Shown here: positions 37,737 to 47,459 of the stretch, in pieces
Layout of the letters: each line of letters starts with the position of its first letter
Position numbering within the stretch: position 1 is the stretch's first letter
Source of the DNA: Nemertoderma westbladi
Lineage: Eukaryota; Xenacoelomorpha; Nemertodermatida; Nemertodermatidae
Assembly (NCBI GenBank): GCA_032718475.1
Contig: JAUCBJ010007926.1
Coordinates: forward strand, 92,761-156,760
Length of the DNA: 64,000 nucleotides
Reading direction: 5' to 3'
Notes under the pieces: generated by a model
Databases searched by the model: none
What the model was told of the DNA's origin: nothing
The model's input: the letters and a program-made list of their open reading frames with translations, nothing else
Translations under genes and position numbers: made by a program

Positions 37737-40700
37737 TCATGTCTCGAGGTCCTGGCGTATCAATTCCTTCTGTAGCTCCTCCTCACTGTATTGGAAAATG
37801 TCTAGGTCTCGATATTTAGCCACTTGACCCTCCACTATGTCAGTATAAGTCAAAACGTTACTCAAATAGGTAGCGTGGGCCGCTGAACCAGACCCACGGG
37901 TCTGATAACAGTAGTCCTCGGGTTCACTATCTGTCCGGTCATTGTGAAGTGGTTCCGACAACCTAACATTATCGGGAATCAACTCCTTGTCCGACTCGCT
38001 AACGTCACTATAATGGTCAATACAGGTTCTCCTAAACTCGTCTATGTCTGGTGGTTCTACTAACGGTGGTTCAGTTATAGGCTGTAATTCGTCGTATCTG
38101 TCTATTGGCTTGTCGCCACCTGTAAATTCATAAGACATGGGTACTCGTGTATACCAACCTAATATAGTCCTATGGGCATGTGGTCCATTGACATGCGGCT
38201 CAGCTGGTCTCGTTTCCCATATTTGGTGTGCGATCAGCTGTTCTGCACCAATCAACATAGAAACATTTCTATAACCTACCTGGTGTCTCGGTATTCTGAG
38301 TTTGTCAAAATACTCCTGTGCTATGGGACTCATCGGCGGCACCTTACCTAACTGCCTGCCAAATCCCTTCATAGCTAGACACTTGAATCCGTCCAATGGC
38401 AAAGCTCTCTGTTCTTGTCGAGTGTGTTGGTCTCTCGGAAGTAGGGAGTCTAGTTCTACCGAAATTCTGTGTCCCTTGAGGTCTCCTACTCCATGCATAG
38501 ACTTCAACTCTATTTGGATTTCCTCGGCGTCCTGGAAGCTAGAAACGGCTCTCGCCACTTCCTCGTCGATATACGATAATGTGGACGCAGTGTCCAACAT
38601 CACATATATTCGCTTAGATCCCTTATCGCCAGTAAGCTTCACCGGAATCACGCTAAATATTTCCGACGTGGCCGATGATAAATACGTCCGCGCACTGGTC
38701 GATGAACTATCTGCGGTGAAACCTTGGCAGGTCACCTCTCTTGCGCTCGACTCGCCATCCTCGTCCGATGAACCTGGTTGATAACCATCGTCTTGAATGC
38801 CGGTATACGTATTTCTTCTTATCGATACGGGTTCTTTGCTCCCCTTCCTGTGAGGATTTCGCTGTAAGTAACGGTCCGTTGGGGTATGGAAATCTGCATG
38901 TAGCAACTTGTGATGTAGTCTGCCGCATTCCATGCATCCGTCCTTACTGTTCGGACACTGCCGCCGTACATGATCTGGCGCAAGACATGCCCAACAGGAG
39001 TCCAACGTCCGCACTTGAACTCTTCTCTGTTCCGAATTTAATTCTTTGAACCGTCTGCAACTATCTAAGTTATGGTCGTCAGATCTTACCTCCTTTAGTA
39101 AACAGTATTGGCAACCTACAAATCCATCCGGCAACTCCTGTTGCTTTAAACTAGGTCTATCTAACCGCTCACCTGACCATACTCGCGAGTCTGATCTAAA
39201 GGCTGGGGTACTCGAATTATATCTGTCTACTGTGTTAAATGTCACAGTGGTCCTGCCATCGTCAAAACTTACCATAGACTTACAGGTAACAGGTTTAGAC
39301 TCTCTCATATTCTCCTCTGAGAAATTTGATTTCATCTCTGCTACTGCGTCTGTGGCTATCATGTCATGAATATGCTGAAGTGTCAACACCTTACCTTGAC
39401 CCTCCAACTTATTCTCTAATTTGCGCCATTTCTGTCTGTAACGCATGTTTAAACGTCTTATTACGCTCTTCAAAACTTCGGTGTGATCACCATGATGAGG
39501 TAGATTCACCGTCCTCAAGATGTCCAATGCGTTCGAAATAGCGTTCGCTAAATTCAACAGCTCTAACGGAGTTGTAATCCTTCCGCCCTTACCCAAATCT
39601 TCCACTATCGACTGTGCCATCTTGGTTTTATTCCCGTAGATGTCGCTAAGCGTCTTCATTGCCAACTCAAATGCCCTTTCATTGCCAACGAAGTTATCAG
39701 CAATGGCTCTAGGTTCTCGATGGAGCATCTGAAGCAAATAGTTGAACTTCTCGTTGGGAGTAAAGGTGCTGTTGGTTACCTGCTTGTCGACATAGGTTTT
39801 GAAAGTCCTCCAGTGCTTGTGGTTGCCCATAAACTTCTGGGGTTGTTGCGTCGGCAGTCCTTGCCTAGCATCAAACTTACCTATGTCCCTAAGGGTTGCG
39901 TCGTTCCGGGTTAACAAATGGTTTAGTTCCGCAGGGTTGTTAAGTCTGGTCCTTTCCTGGGGATTAAAACTTACCTGCTCCGCGTCCGTCCTTCTTTCCT
40001 TATAGTTTCGGGACTTCTGACGTCTCATGTCTTCCTCTTCATCGCTTGACTCGGTGTCAGTCCTTAGCGCTCGCGATGGTTTGCGCGCCGAGGCCCTGAC
40101 CCAAGCTTCCTGAATAAATTTTTCAGCCGAATTTTCGAAATTGGGATTATGGATATTCGGGACAGGCGTCCTTACCTGAGGTCTATGTGGTATAGTCTCC
40201 TCCGATATGCGTACTCGTTGACTAGGTTGGACTTTATCTAACTCAGGCCTGCTAGGATTAGAATTACTTCTTACCTGGGCTGCTTCCTTTAACCGTAGGT
40301 TGCTAAGCATGTCCGTTATAGGTTGGATGTGCGGCGATATAGCTTGCGCTAAACTAGCACTTAACTCATCCCTCGTAATAAATTCCTGGCTAGGGTTCTG
40401 TTGTATAGTCGGCTCTATCTGAGTAATCCGCTGTCTCTCATATGATCCCTCTTCCGGTTTAACCCGGAAGTTCTCCGTCGAACTGGGTCGGCGCTCCGTC
40501 CGCGTATTCCAAACCCGCGGGTTCGGTTCGCCAAATACTCGTCCCGTCGGAGTTTCTCTAAACTCTTCGTCGTTCTCGCGTTCGGTATGTAGTGGTGCGG
40601 TGCGATGATGCGCTGGATTCTGCGTGATAGGTGAAGCACTAATACCAACTGGCGTGCGATATGTAGAGAACGGTTTAGCGATCCGAGTACTCGTAATAGC

Positions 40701-41345
40701 TGGACCGGGTATAGGAATTCTGGTCGTCGTCGACTCGTGTATAGTCGGAGTTCTCGCTTCCTGTTCGGCCTTCTGCAGTGCGAACAGTTCTCGCAACTCG
40801 GTTCCTACACTCGCCCCACATTCTTCGATCATTCGCATCCCCTTCTCGGTGATTTCATTCGCCTTCCTGGTCCGTTCTTCGCTCTCTAAATTTAATCTCG
40901 CACTTTCCAACTGCGCCAGTTTACGTTGTTCTTCTTCCCTCGCAAGTCTCGCTGCGCTCTCTTCTTCCACACGCGCCTTCTCTTCGTATAATGCGCGTCG
41001 CTCTTTCTCGATCTCGAGTTCGCATTCTTTGCGCTCGCGTTCGAGTTGGAATTCGCGTTTCTTCTGTTCGCGCTCGAATTGAAGTTCGCGTTCTTTCGCT
41101 TCCCGTTCGTGTTCAAGTTGGAGTTCGCGTTCTTTCTGTTCGCGTTCAAGTTGGAGTTCGCGTTCTTTCTGTTCACGTTCGGCTTGAAGTTCGCATTCCT
41201 TGCGCTCGCGTTCAGCTTGCTCACGCTTACCTTTATCCTCCAACTCGCGCAGCTTCGCGTCTAACTTACGTGTGCGCTCCCGTTCCCGTTCGTCTTCCTT
41301 CCGTGCTTCCGATGCATGCAAAACTTCCGCCTGCTGTTTGTCCAG
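37737..41345 (-). CDS. gag-pro: BEL/Pao Gag core, zinc knuckles and aspartic protease
   Basis: About 1200 codons, in the same frame as the upstream gag N-terminus and separated from it by a single UGA (41346-41348). In order: a 160-residue Glu/Lys/Arg coiled coil with repeated REQKERELQ-type units; a Pro/Thr-rich linker; the gag core of Pao elements (DUF1759 type, about residues 480-670, with PQKFMGNHKHWRTF and AMKTLSDIYGNK); Cys/His motifs including CWACLAPDHVRRQC and CMECGRLHHKLLH near 775-800; and the protease site YVMLDTASTLSYID near 909. It ends at a UGA after DLET, beyond which about 45 residues of pol homology continue in frame. Confidence 0.88.
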   Translation of the reverse strand: MDKQQAEVLHASEARKEDERERERTRKLDAKLRELEDKGKREQAERERKECELQAEREQKERELQLEREQKERELQLEHEREAKERELQFEREQKKREFQLERERKECELEIEKERRALYEEKARVEEESAARLAREEEQRKLAQLESARLNLESEERTRKANEITEKGMRMIEECGASVGTELRELFALQKAEQEARTPTIHESTTTRIPIPGPAITSTRIAKPFSTYRTPVGISASPITQNPAHHRTAPLHTERENDEEFRETPTGRVFGEPNPRVWNTRTERRPSSTENFRVKPEEGSYERQRITQIEPTIQQNPSQEFITRDELSASLAQAISPHIQPITDMLSNLRLKEAAQVRSNSNPSRPELDKVQPSQRVRISEETIPHRPQVRTPVPNIHNPNFENSAEKFIQEAWVRASARKPSRALRTDTESSDEEEDMRRQKSRNYKERRTDAEQVSFNPQERTRLNNPAELNHLLTRNDATLRDIGKFDARQGLPTQQPQKFMGNHKHWRTFKTYVDKQVTNSTFTPNEKFNYLLQMLHREPRAIADNFVGNERAFELAMKTLSDIYGNKTKMAQSIVEDLGKGGRITTPLELLNLANAISNALDILRTVNLPHHGDHTEVLKSVIRRLNMRYRQKWRKLENKLEGQGKVLTLQHIHDMIATDAVAEMKSNFSEENMRESKPVTCKSMVSFDDGRTTVTFNTVDRYNSSTPAFRSDSRVWSGERLDRPSLKQQELPDGFVGCQYCLLKEVRSDDHNLDSCRRFKELNSEQRRVQVRTLDSCWACLAPDHVRRQCPNSKDGCMECGRLHHKLLHADFHTPTDRYLQRNPHRKGSKEPVSIRRNTYTGIQDDGYQPGSSDEDGESSAREVTCQGFTADSSSTSARTYLSSATSEIFSVIPVKLTGDKGSKRIYVMLDTASTLSYIDEEVARAVSSFQDAEEIQIELKSMHGVGDLKGHRISVELDSLLPRDQHTRQEQRALPLDGFKCLAMKGFGRQLGKVPPMSPIAQEYFDKLRIPRHQVGYRNVSMLIGAEQLIAHQIWETRPAEPHVNGPHAHRTILGWYTRVPMSYEFTGGDKPIDRYDELQPITEPPLVEPPDIDEFRRTCIDHYSDVSESDKELIPDNVRLSEPLHNDRTDSEPEDYCYQTRGSGSAAHATYLSNVLTYTDIVEGQVAKYRDLDIFQYSEEELQKELIRQDLET
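37888..37904. repeat. P1 palindrome, site 6
   Basis: CCAGACCCACGGGTCTG, a compensated variant: both arms change A to G and T to C, keeping the stem. The minus frame reads QTRGSG. Confidence 0.8.
40509..40526. repeat. P1 palindrome, site 7
   Basis: CCAAACCCGCGGGTTCGG inside gag; the minus frame reads EPNPRVW. Confidence 0.85.
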
Positions 41346-42374
41346 TCAGCATCTTCTCTTCTCCGCCGAGTTGTAAGAAACAAGGGATCTGGCGCATATA
41401 ACCTTCCCTCGCGCGTGACTAACCTGGGAATCGCCACTGTCTCTAGATGCGTCGTCGGGTGGAGTTAACGTCCTCTGTTGGATATTCTCCATCGTCGGTA
41501 GCACCTGACCCGGTACCACCACTCCACTCTGCATCAGCCAGCTGGTAACTTCCCGCTGATACCTGCGCTCCTCCTTATCCTGCGTTTCTTCTCGCTCCAC
41601 TAAATCTCTCGACTCTGCGTCACTCACCTGAGTCGCCTGCGCTTGTGATGCCCATAGCAGCCAGTTCTCCGTCCTAACTCGTCGAAATCGCTCCGATAAC
41701 GCGCGGTGCTCCAACAAGGCTGCCAAAACCCTGTCGTAAATCCTCGTCGCGACATCGCTCGACTGAGACTCTACTGCCTTCTTCGCTAGGACTGCAAGCT
41801 CCTCCGTCTGTTTGAATAATGCTGAGTTGTATCCTCTTCTAATCTCTACTAACCCTTCACTTCCGATGCTCGCTGAGTCGGCTAACATCTTCCTTACCTT
41901 GTCCGCCGTCCGAGTTATATGTCCGGCATGCGCGCGAAGTTTCTTCTTTATCGCGATATCAAGTTCTCTTTCGCTTACCTGACTCACACTTGGTGGACTT
42001 GAAGGATTATTTCGGGAACTACGGGTACTCCTTTTAGCCGCTGGGACCACGGCACTTACCATACCCACAGGTCTGGAAACCGGGCTCCGGGCTCTCGCTT
42101 TTGCCACACTACCCTCCCTATCACTCACCTCTGGTTGGGTTGCTGTACAATCCTTCCTTACAGTAGCGGTAGGGGATCCTAATACTATTACTTGAGGTCC
42201 TTGTTCTTCCTCAATAGTTACTGTCTCGTCCTCCTGTTCACTTACGTCAGCGTCACTCGCTGCGTCGTCATAGTCGGCATTGTCGTCAACAGTAATATTA
42301 ACGCTATCATCAGTCGGCGGTCCGGCCGCCGTCTCATAGCTGTCCTCTAGTGCCTCCTTCTCTGAGACACTCAT
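41346..42374 (-). CDS. gag: BEL/Pao Gag N-terminal domain, element 3
   Basis: The 342-codon frame starts at an ATG (MSVSEKEALEDSYE) about 1.5 kb from repeat R2. An acidic, disordered first part is followed by a helical region (IKKKLRAHAGHITRTADKVRKML and AVESQSSDVATRIYDRVLAALLEHRA), similar in position and character to element 4 residues around HMAHITRNFGEGFRVL. It ends RRC before UGA, and the same frame continues LDKQQAEVLH into the coiled coil. It is presumably the matrix-like domain of Gag. Confidence 0.75.
   Translation of the reverse strand: MSVSEKEALEDSYETAAGPPTDDSVNITVDDNADYDDAASDADVSEQEDETVTIEEEQGPQVIVLGSPTATVRKDCTATQPEVSDREGSVAKARARSPVSRPVGMVSAVVPAAKRSTRSSRNNPSSPPSVSQVSERELDIAIKKKLRAHAGHITRTADKVRKMLADSASIGSEGLVEIRRGYNSALFKQTEELAVLAKKAVESQSSDVATRIYDRVLAALLEHRALSERFRRVRTENWLLWASQAQATQVSDAESRDLVEREETQDKEERRYQREVTSWLMQSGVVVPGQVLPTMENIQQRTLTPPDDASRDSGDSQVSHARGKVICARSLVSYNSAEKRRC
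42059..42076. repeat. P1 palindrome, site 8
   Basis: CCATACCCACAGGTCTGG, a weaker copy in the gag N-terminus; the minus frame reads SRPVGM. Confidence 0.7.
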
Positions 42375-43232
42375 AGTCTAAATAATATTTGCCTTCCGGC
42401 AAAAATATCTCGCAAAGGTTCGAGATATATACATATAATTTAATCGAAAATACGTTTAAATTATTGTCAAATAATCAATTTGTCCAAAATATCAAAATAA
42501 ATTCGCAATGCAATATTGTGAATTTAATAGGATCTAATTTTAGCAAATACTAGTACAATATTTAAACAAAATATTATTCTATAGTTATTATATAGTATTT
42601 AAATACCGGTATGACTCAAATAATTTTCTGAATCTAATACAAAATATTCAAAATAAACTTGCCACCCGAATATTTCTAAATTTACATATATAACTCTAAT
42701 CAATGCAATTTTAAATTTAAATATTATATGTATCCACTAGCGTGTGGCTACATCTTCGGGTTGCGACTCTCTCTCTCTCTAACTCGAGCGATTCAAAAAC
42801 CCATGGTCGGCTAAACCTAACTATCCTAACTAATAAATTGAGTTCAGCTTCGCAGTTAAACAACTGATAATTTTTTACTGCTTCCACAAACACAATGGTG
42901 CCAACAGAACAACTAACCTTGTTTGCTGTGAGATTCCACGTCCGCGTCCAAAGTTTCAGTCCTTTCGCTGATTGCAAACCGAACCCGCAGACCCACACGA
43001 ACCCCAAACTCAGAAGTTCCGTCTTGCCATGTATCTCCAGATGGTATAAAACAACTAAGCGGTTATCCAACATACCGGTACAAAACTCTAGATTTTAATA
43101 CAAAATAATTTTGACCAAAACTGAATTCTCACAAACCTAGCTAAAATTTTCGAAAAACTTACTGATTACGGCCTGCCTTAACGGCCTAAGGAACCGCTGT
43201 ATTTGCGATTAGTAACGCACTACTGTATATCC
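42375..43232. other. Element 3 leader, AT-rich
   Basis: AT-rich non-coding sequence immediately upstream (minus strand) of gag. A CT/AG dinucleotide run lies near 42770-42781. No gene is seen. Confidence 0.5.
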
Positions 43233-43631
43233 ACTGTACGCAATACAGTAAGTAAAACAGTACACCAACCTAACAGCCTAATGAATACTATGTGCGGTAC
43301 AGCAAAACAAATGTCTTTTCTAATGTACGCAGTACAGCAATCAGCGTAATGTACTACTGTACTATTGTACGCGACCAGTGAATACAGTAATCTTAACTAA
43401 CAGCCTAATAATACACTCTCTGTCTCACTGTACGCAGTACAGTGCCTAATACAGTAATCTAATACTGAATACACTCCTTACTGCTGCAAGCAACAGCCAA
43501 TATCACGTGCCTTCACTGTACGCTGTACAGTGATCCTACCTAACAGCCTAAAGAATATACTCGATGTTCTACTGTACGCTGTACAGTACCTAATACAGTA
43601 ATCTAATTCGTACTTACTGTACGCAGTACAG
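43233..43631. repeat. P4 cluster: six ACTGTACGC(A/T)GTACAGT palindromes
   Basis: Copies lie at 43233-43249, 43324-43337, 43427-43443, 43515-43531, 43571-43587 and 43616-43631, interspersed with the phrase CCTAACAGCCTAA. Each can form a 6- to 7-bp stem. The cluster is in the leader between repeat R2 and gag, where packaging or regulatory RNA structures would be expected. Confidence 0.8.
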
Positions 43632-43849
43632 CAAAACAAAACGTGCTTTACTGTTGAAGCAGTCAAAACGTGCTTTACTGTTTCGAACAAACTACCTGGC
43701 CTAACCAATAAAGACACAAACTGCTCTATTTACTAGACAGGGCAATCAGGAGCGTATAATTGCTAATGTAGGGTTGCGAGTACAAAAGTCACTACTTACC
43801 GTTGGATGGAGCTAATCTGCCATCCGCTAATATATTTCCTAAATTTCTA
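43632..43849. other. Leader sequence
   Basis: It contains two copies of ACGTGCTTTACTGTT(G/T) near 43652 and 43672, and no gene. Confidence 0.4.
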
Positions 43850-45480
43850 TGGCTCCTGCTAAATTCTCGTTCCTTTCTCTACCAATTACTCGATAGAGAG
43901 CTAACTGTTCGAATATATGAGCCACGCGGGAATAACCAAAACAATAAACCCGAATCGGCTCCCTAAGCTGACTTAAGACGAGTGTGAGAGATTTGACACT
44001 CAGAGTATATTCTCGATTAGCCTAATCTTACTGTAAAACTGCGCTTACAACTACGTCTTTTCTAATCACATCTAATCGTATCTAATCGCAATACTGGGGT
44101 TCCCTAACGGAATGTGTGAATGTGAGAATATTTAAAAATAATCAAAGTCGGTGCAGTATTTATTTCGGGACTCCACTTATCAGCCGCTGGCTTTAGACCA
44201 GCAGTTTACTGATGCGCGCAGTATACTGTATACTACGATGTGAATTTTGTCTGCTAATTCAAATAACCGCCCAGCGTGAATAGTGTACGGTACTCTAAAA
44301 TTATTACCTTAACTACCCTCCGTCACAAATACGTCACAAATATGTAACGGCGTACTAATTACTAAGTATTCCAGAGTGCGTAATTCTAAATTATTACGCA
44401 AAGGGTCACACTAGCAACAGCCTAAAATACCGTATTATTTTCGACCTAATCAGAAATCAATTACAGTAACTAAGAAATAGAAATCAATCAAAGGGAAAAG
44501 AGCGCCTATCCAAGCATTCGTGATTTATTAGGCACACTTTAGTAACGCACCAATCAGCGTAACAATCCATAGTTTATACTTACCAATTTCGTTCTTAATG
44601 CACAATTCATAATCAGCAGTCAAATAACAATCGCAATCTACAGTTTAGTTAGCAATTCACAACTCGCAACTCGCAACGTAAAGCACGCAGATCTCTCCCG
44701 GCTACGTCTAGGTTTCCTAACTAACCCGATTCCTGTCCCCCTAATGCTACAAAATAGAGACAAAATCTGGATTATCAGCCCCTAATCACTGAACCGGCGT
44801 ACCTGACCCACTCTACGCTGCAAACTTGCATGCGCAATAGTAATCCCCCCAATGTTGCTTGTCTTTGAATCCTCCGCACTCCCGTCGTCGCTAACCCCCC
44901 AATGCGCCGCCGCGCTTACCGGTACCCTAGCCCTCCATCAGAATGAGTAGCTACCGTAGCGGCACATGCAAATCACAAAGTCTGACAGTCTAAGAAATCC
45001 CGTAGGATTATTGTCGAAAGGAATCACATAGAACCATTTACTAAAGGGTAGAAATCATAGTTCCAGTTTGTAATTAACAGTGATCGTTGAGATTGATTGA
45101 GAAACGCAAACAAGAATCAAACAGAAATTGCATATTAGCGAATCATTGCAAGAAATCAAAAAGGGCAGTAATTTACACAGAAAAACTAAGCATCGAATAA
45201 TAGTTGAACTGTGTGGTGTGTAGTGGATTGTGGGTTGTGAGTGGAAGGTGAGTGTATAGGTTAACAATGGAAGTACGCCAATTTATAGGTGATTTGAGAA
45301 GGGTGATGCAATCGATCTCTCATTGGCTCCCCAATCCGAGCTACCATTAGACCAACCTGGAAGCAGTTAGGCCAATAAGAGAGCCGGATTGTGAACCTAT
45401 TGCTCCCTGAAATCGCAAATTGCCACCATAAAAGGTAATTTTCCCGATGCTTAATTTGGCGGTACTAATAATATCATGCA
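43850..45480. repeat. R2 repeat, copy 1 (candidate LTR of element 3 type)
   Basis: Homologous blocks shared with 56050-57690 include the block around CGGCTCCCTAAGCT (43955), GTGAATGTGAGAATATTT (44115), TTTAGACCAGCA (44190), AAATAACCGCC(C/T)AGCGTGAATAGT (44260) and CCACCATTAGAC-type sequence (45340). It lies upstream of gag as R1 does for element 4. Alternatively R2 is only an internal leader of the segment bracketed by the 239-bp repeats. Confidence 0.55.
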
Positions 45481-45622
45481 CAAATATAAATTTAGCGCAA
45501 TTATAGAGAAATTAAAACCAGTAGCTAGCCTCATCAAGGCTAATAACGGCAAGCCCATATCCAGGGTCCAACAAGGACTTGCTACCCTGGAACTATCTAC
45601 TTATATCCTATTACAAAATTAC
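45481..45622. other. Short unique sequence beside the 239-bp repeat
   Basis: A plus-strand frame of 81 codons spans this and the repeat, but it shows no domain and part of it lies in repeated DNA. I do not call it a gene. Confidence 0.4.
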
Positions 45623-45861
45623 ATAGGTAGGGCTACATACTATACAAAATGGATGAGTTCAAAATATATGGGCGTTTCAATTTCCTTACCTAAATATCAT
45701 TGTGCGTTATGCCTTATCTAAATAATTATACTGCATCACGGACTAATATATGATACTATATAATGGACTAATATATTATACTGTATAATGGACTAATGTA
45801 TGTACAGTATAATGGACTAATATATTACATAATGTAGGTACAGCGCCATATACCGTAACAC
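45623..45861. repeat. 239-bp direct repeat, right copy
   Basis: Two differences from 28775-29013. It interrupts the element 4 pol gene directly after its VTSRA motif (minus strand). Confidence 0.9.
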
Positions 45862-46198
45862 TAGCCCTTGAAGTAACGAGAGACACTTCGTAGCTGTCCG
45901 ATGTCACTTTTCGTCTAAGGTACAAATTAACTCCCAGTCCATCCTTACTAGCGTCACTAAAGCTATAAAGCTCTAAATCGGCAGGAAAGGTGGTCTGCAA
46001 AGGAAAGTATACCCTTGGTATGGTATAGTCTTGTAGGAACGTCAGTTGGGCTTCCCAGTCCCTCCATTGCTCAGCTAACTTTTCTGGGATGGGATCGTCC
46101 CATTCCAGTCCGGCTTGCCAAATGCTGCGGAGTATGATCCTAGCATGTAGGATCACTGGACTAATGAAACACAATGGGTCATACAATTCAACATACAA
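45862..46198 (-). pseudogene. pol: Element 4 pol, connection and RNase H start
   Basis: The minus-strand frame reads LYDPLCFISPVILHARI, then DLELYSFSDASKDGLGVNLYLRRKV and VSLVTSRAS, aligning with element 3 (LFDPMNFISPVI and LHLFSDAS). It is cut by the 239-bp repeat. At its start it joins the RT frame across a deletion that removes about 150 codons after the catalytic motif. Confidence 0.85.
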
Positions 46199-46692
46199 CT
46201 CTTGAGGCCGTCATCCACGTAGAAGTCTCGTTCCACTGTCCGAGCTACTTCTGGGTCAAATTGGTCTTGTCTATCTAATGCAGTCTGCTTTAAAGCGTAC
46301 ATGGTGCAGTTGGGGCTGTCCCTGGCTCTGAAAACTCTTACCTGCATTTGGTATGTTTCTGGCGGAAGTTCTAAATTTCTATCCGGATACCAAAGAAACC
46401 TCAAGCTGTCCCTGTCCCGCTCCAAAGCCTTAACCTGGTGAAACATGGCCTCTACGTCACAGGTGAATGCCACTTTGCGTTGTCTAAAACGCATTAGGAC
46501 TCCCATGAGGTAATTATTCATATTTGGCCCGTCTATCAGTTCGCTGTTGATAGACATTCCTTGGTAAAGCGCGGCGCAGTCGTTGACTACACGCACCTTG
46601 CCAGGTTTGTCCGGGTGTCGAACAAAATGATGTGGCAGGTAATATGTCTGATCTGTGGTTACCTCGGGATTTAAGATCCTAATGGCTTATCC
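46153..46692 (-). pseudogene. pol: Element 4 reverse transcriptase fragment
   Basis: The frame includes TYYLPHHFV, KVRVVNDCAAL, FTCDVEAMFHQV, VFRARDSPNCT and the catalytic FYVDDGLKS, after which sequence jumps to the connection domain in another frame. TAG and TAA codons lie at 46693-46695 and just downstream, near a second deletion between protease and RT. It is non-functional. Confidence 0.85.
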
Positions 46693-46750
46693 CTAATGAC
46701 TAGTCAGCGTCGAATCCTCGTATGGCGGTTTGACAACCTTTAGATCTGTC

Positions 46751-46770
46751 GGTAGGCTCGCAAGCCTTCC
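46751..46770. repeat. P2 palindrome, site 1
   Basis: GGTAGGCTCGCAAGCCTTCC; the minus frame reads GRLASLP. Confidence 0.85.
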
Positions 46771-46828
46771 AAGATCAACGACCGGTGTCGAAGCCTGGTG
46801 GGTGGGGTCAATGACCTTCGGATTTTTC

Positions 46829-46848
46829 AGTAGGCTCGCAAGCCTTCC
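46829..46848. repeat. P2 palindrome, site 2
   Basis: AGTAGGCTCGCAAGCCTTCC, same frame as site 1 (GRLASLL) and 78 bp away, within a local duplication. Confidence 0.85.
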
Positions 46849-47459
46849 AAAACCCTCGTTCATCGAGTCATCCACAGCAACAACCCTTTGGTCTTCAGTA
46901 GTCAATGCAACCCGGTTTACTGCAAGTAGTTGTAAGTCAGAGGTCCGTGTGGTCATGTCCAGATCAGTTATGTCAGTATTGGCTACGTCTGCGTTTGCGA
47001 CGCAAGTCTGTCGTAGTGCAGTCTGTACAATTGGACCACAGGAGTGTGAAGGAGAATTATCTATCGTAGTAGTCAATAAACTACACGTACTCAAAACGTC
47101 GTCCTCCTGGTCACTTACCTCAAGTGAATGTACTGGTGCTCTAGTATACCAACCTATGGGAGTTCTACATGCGTAGGGGTTGCCCGCTGTAATAACAGAT
47201 GGGCGCGTCTCCCATACCTGATGTAAGTTAAATGTCCCAATCAACATCGCGATTGAACGATAGTTAACAGGACATTCTGGTATTCCAAGGTGTCGGAAAT
47301 ACTTACGATCTTCCGGTGATTGCTCTGGCACAGGGCCGAGCAAGTTACTAAAGTCCTTTGTAGCTGCAAAGGTCAAATTTCTTACCGGAAGTAATGAGCG
47401 CTCCTCCTTGCTGTGTTCCGCTTTGGAAAGAAGAGTGTCTAAGGTTAGTTTTACTCTTG

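Larger units (their letters stand above)
34039..42374 (-). mobile_element. BEL/Pao element 3 gag-pol, well preserved
   Basis: On the minus strand a complete BEL/Pao coding set runs gag N-terminus (42374), coiled coil plus gag core plus zinc knuckles plus protease (41321-37737), RT/RNase H (37606-35954), linker (35944-35321) and integrase (35379-34039). Only UGA stops and two small frame changes interrupt it. The visible catalytic residues of protease, RT and integrase are intact. It is probably the youngest element here. The family A gene pair follows on the same strand. Confidence 0.85.

Noticed and set aside
40991-41401. Arg/Val-rich frames opposite the gag coiled coil
   Set aside because: They are antisense shadows of the repetitive coiled-coil coding sequence.
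45476-45721. An 81-codon plus-strand frame as a host exon
   Set aside because: Part lies in the 239-bp repeat and the rest resembles sequence near R2 copy 2; no domain or splice signals support it.
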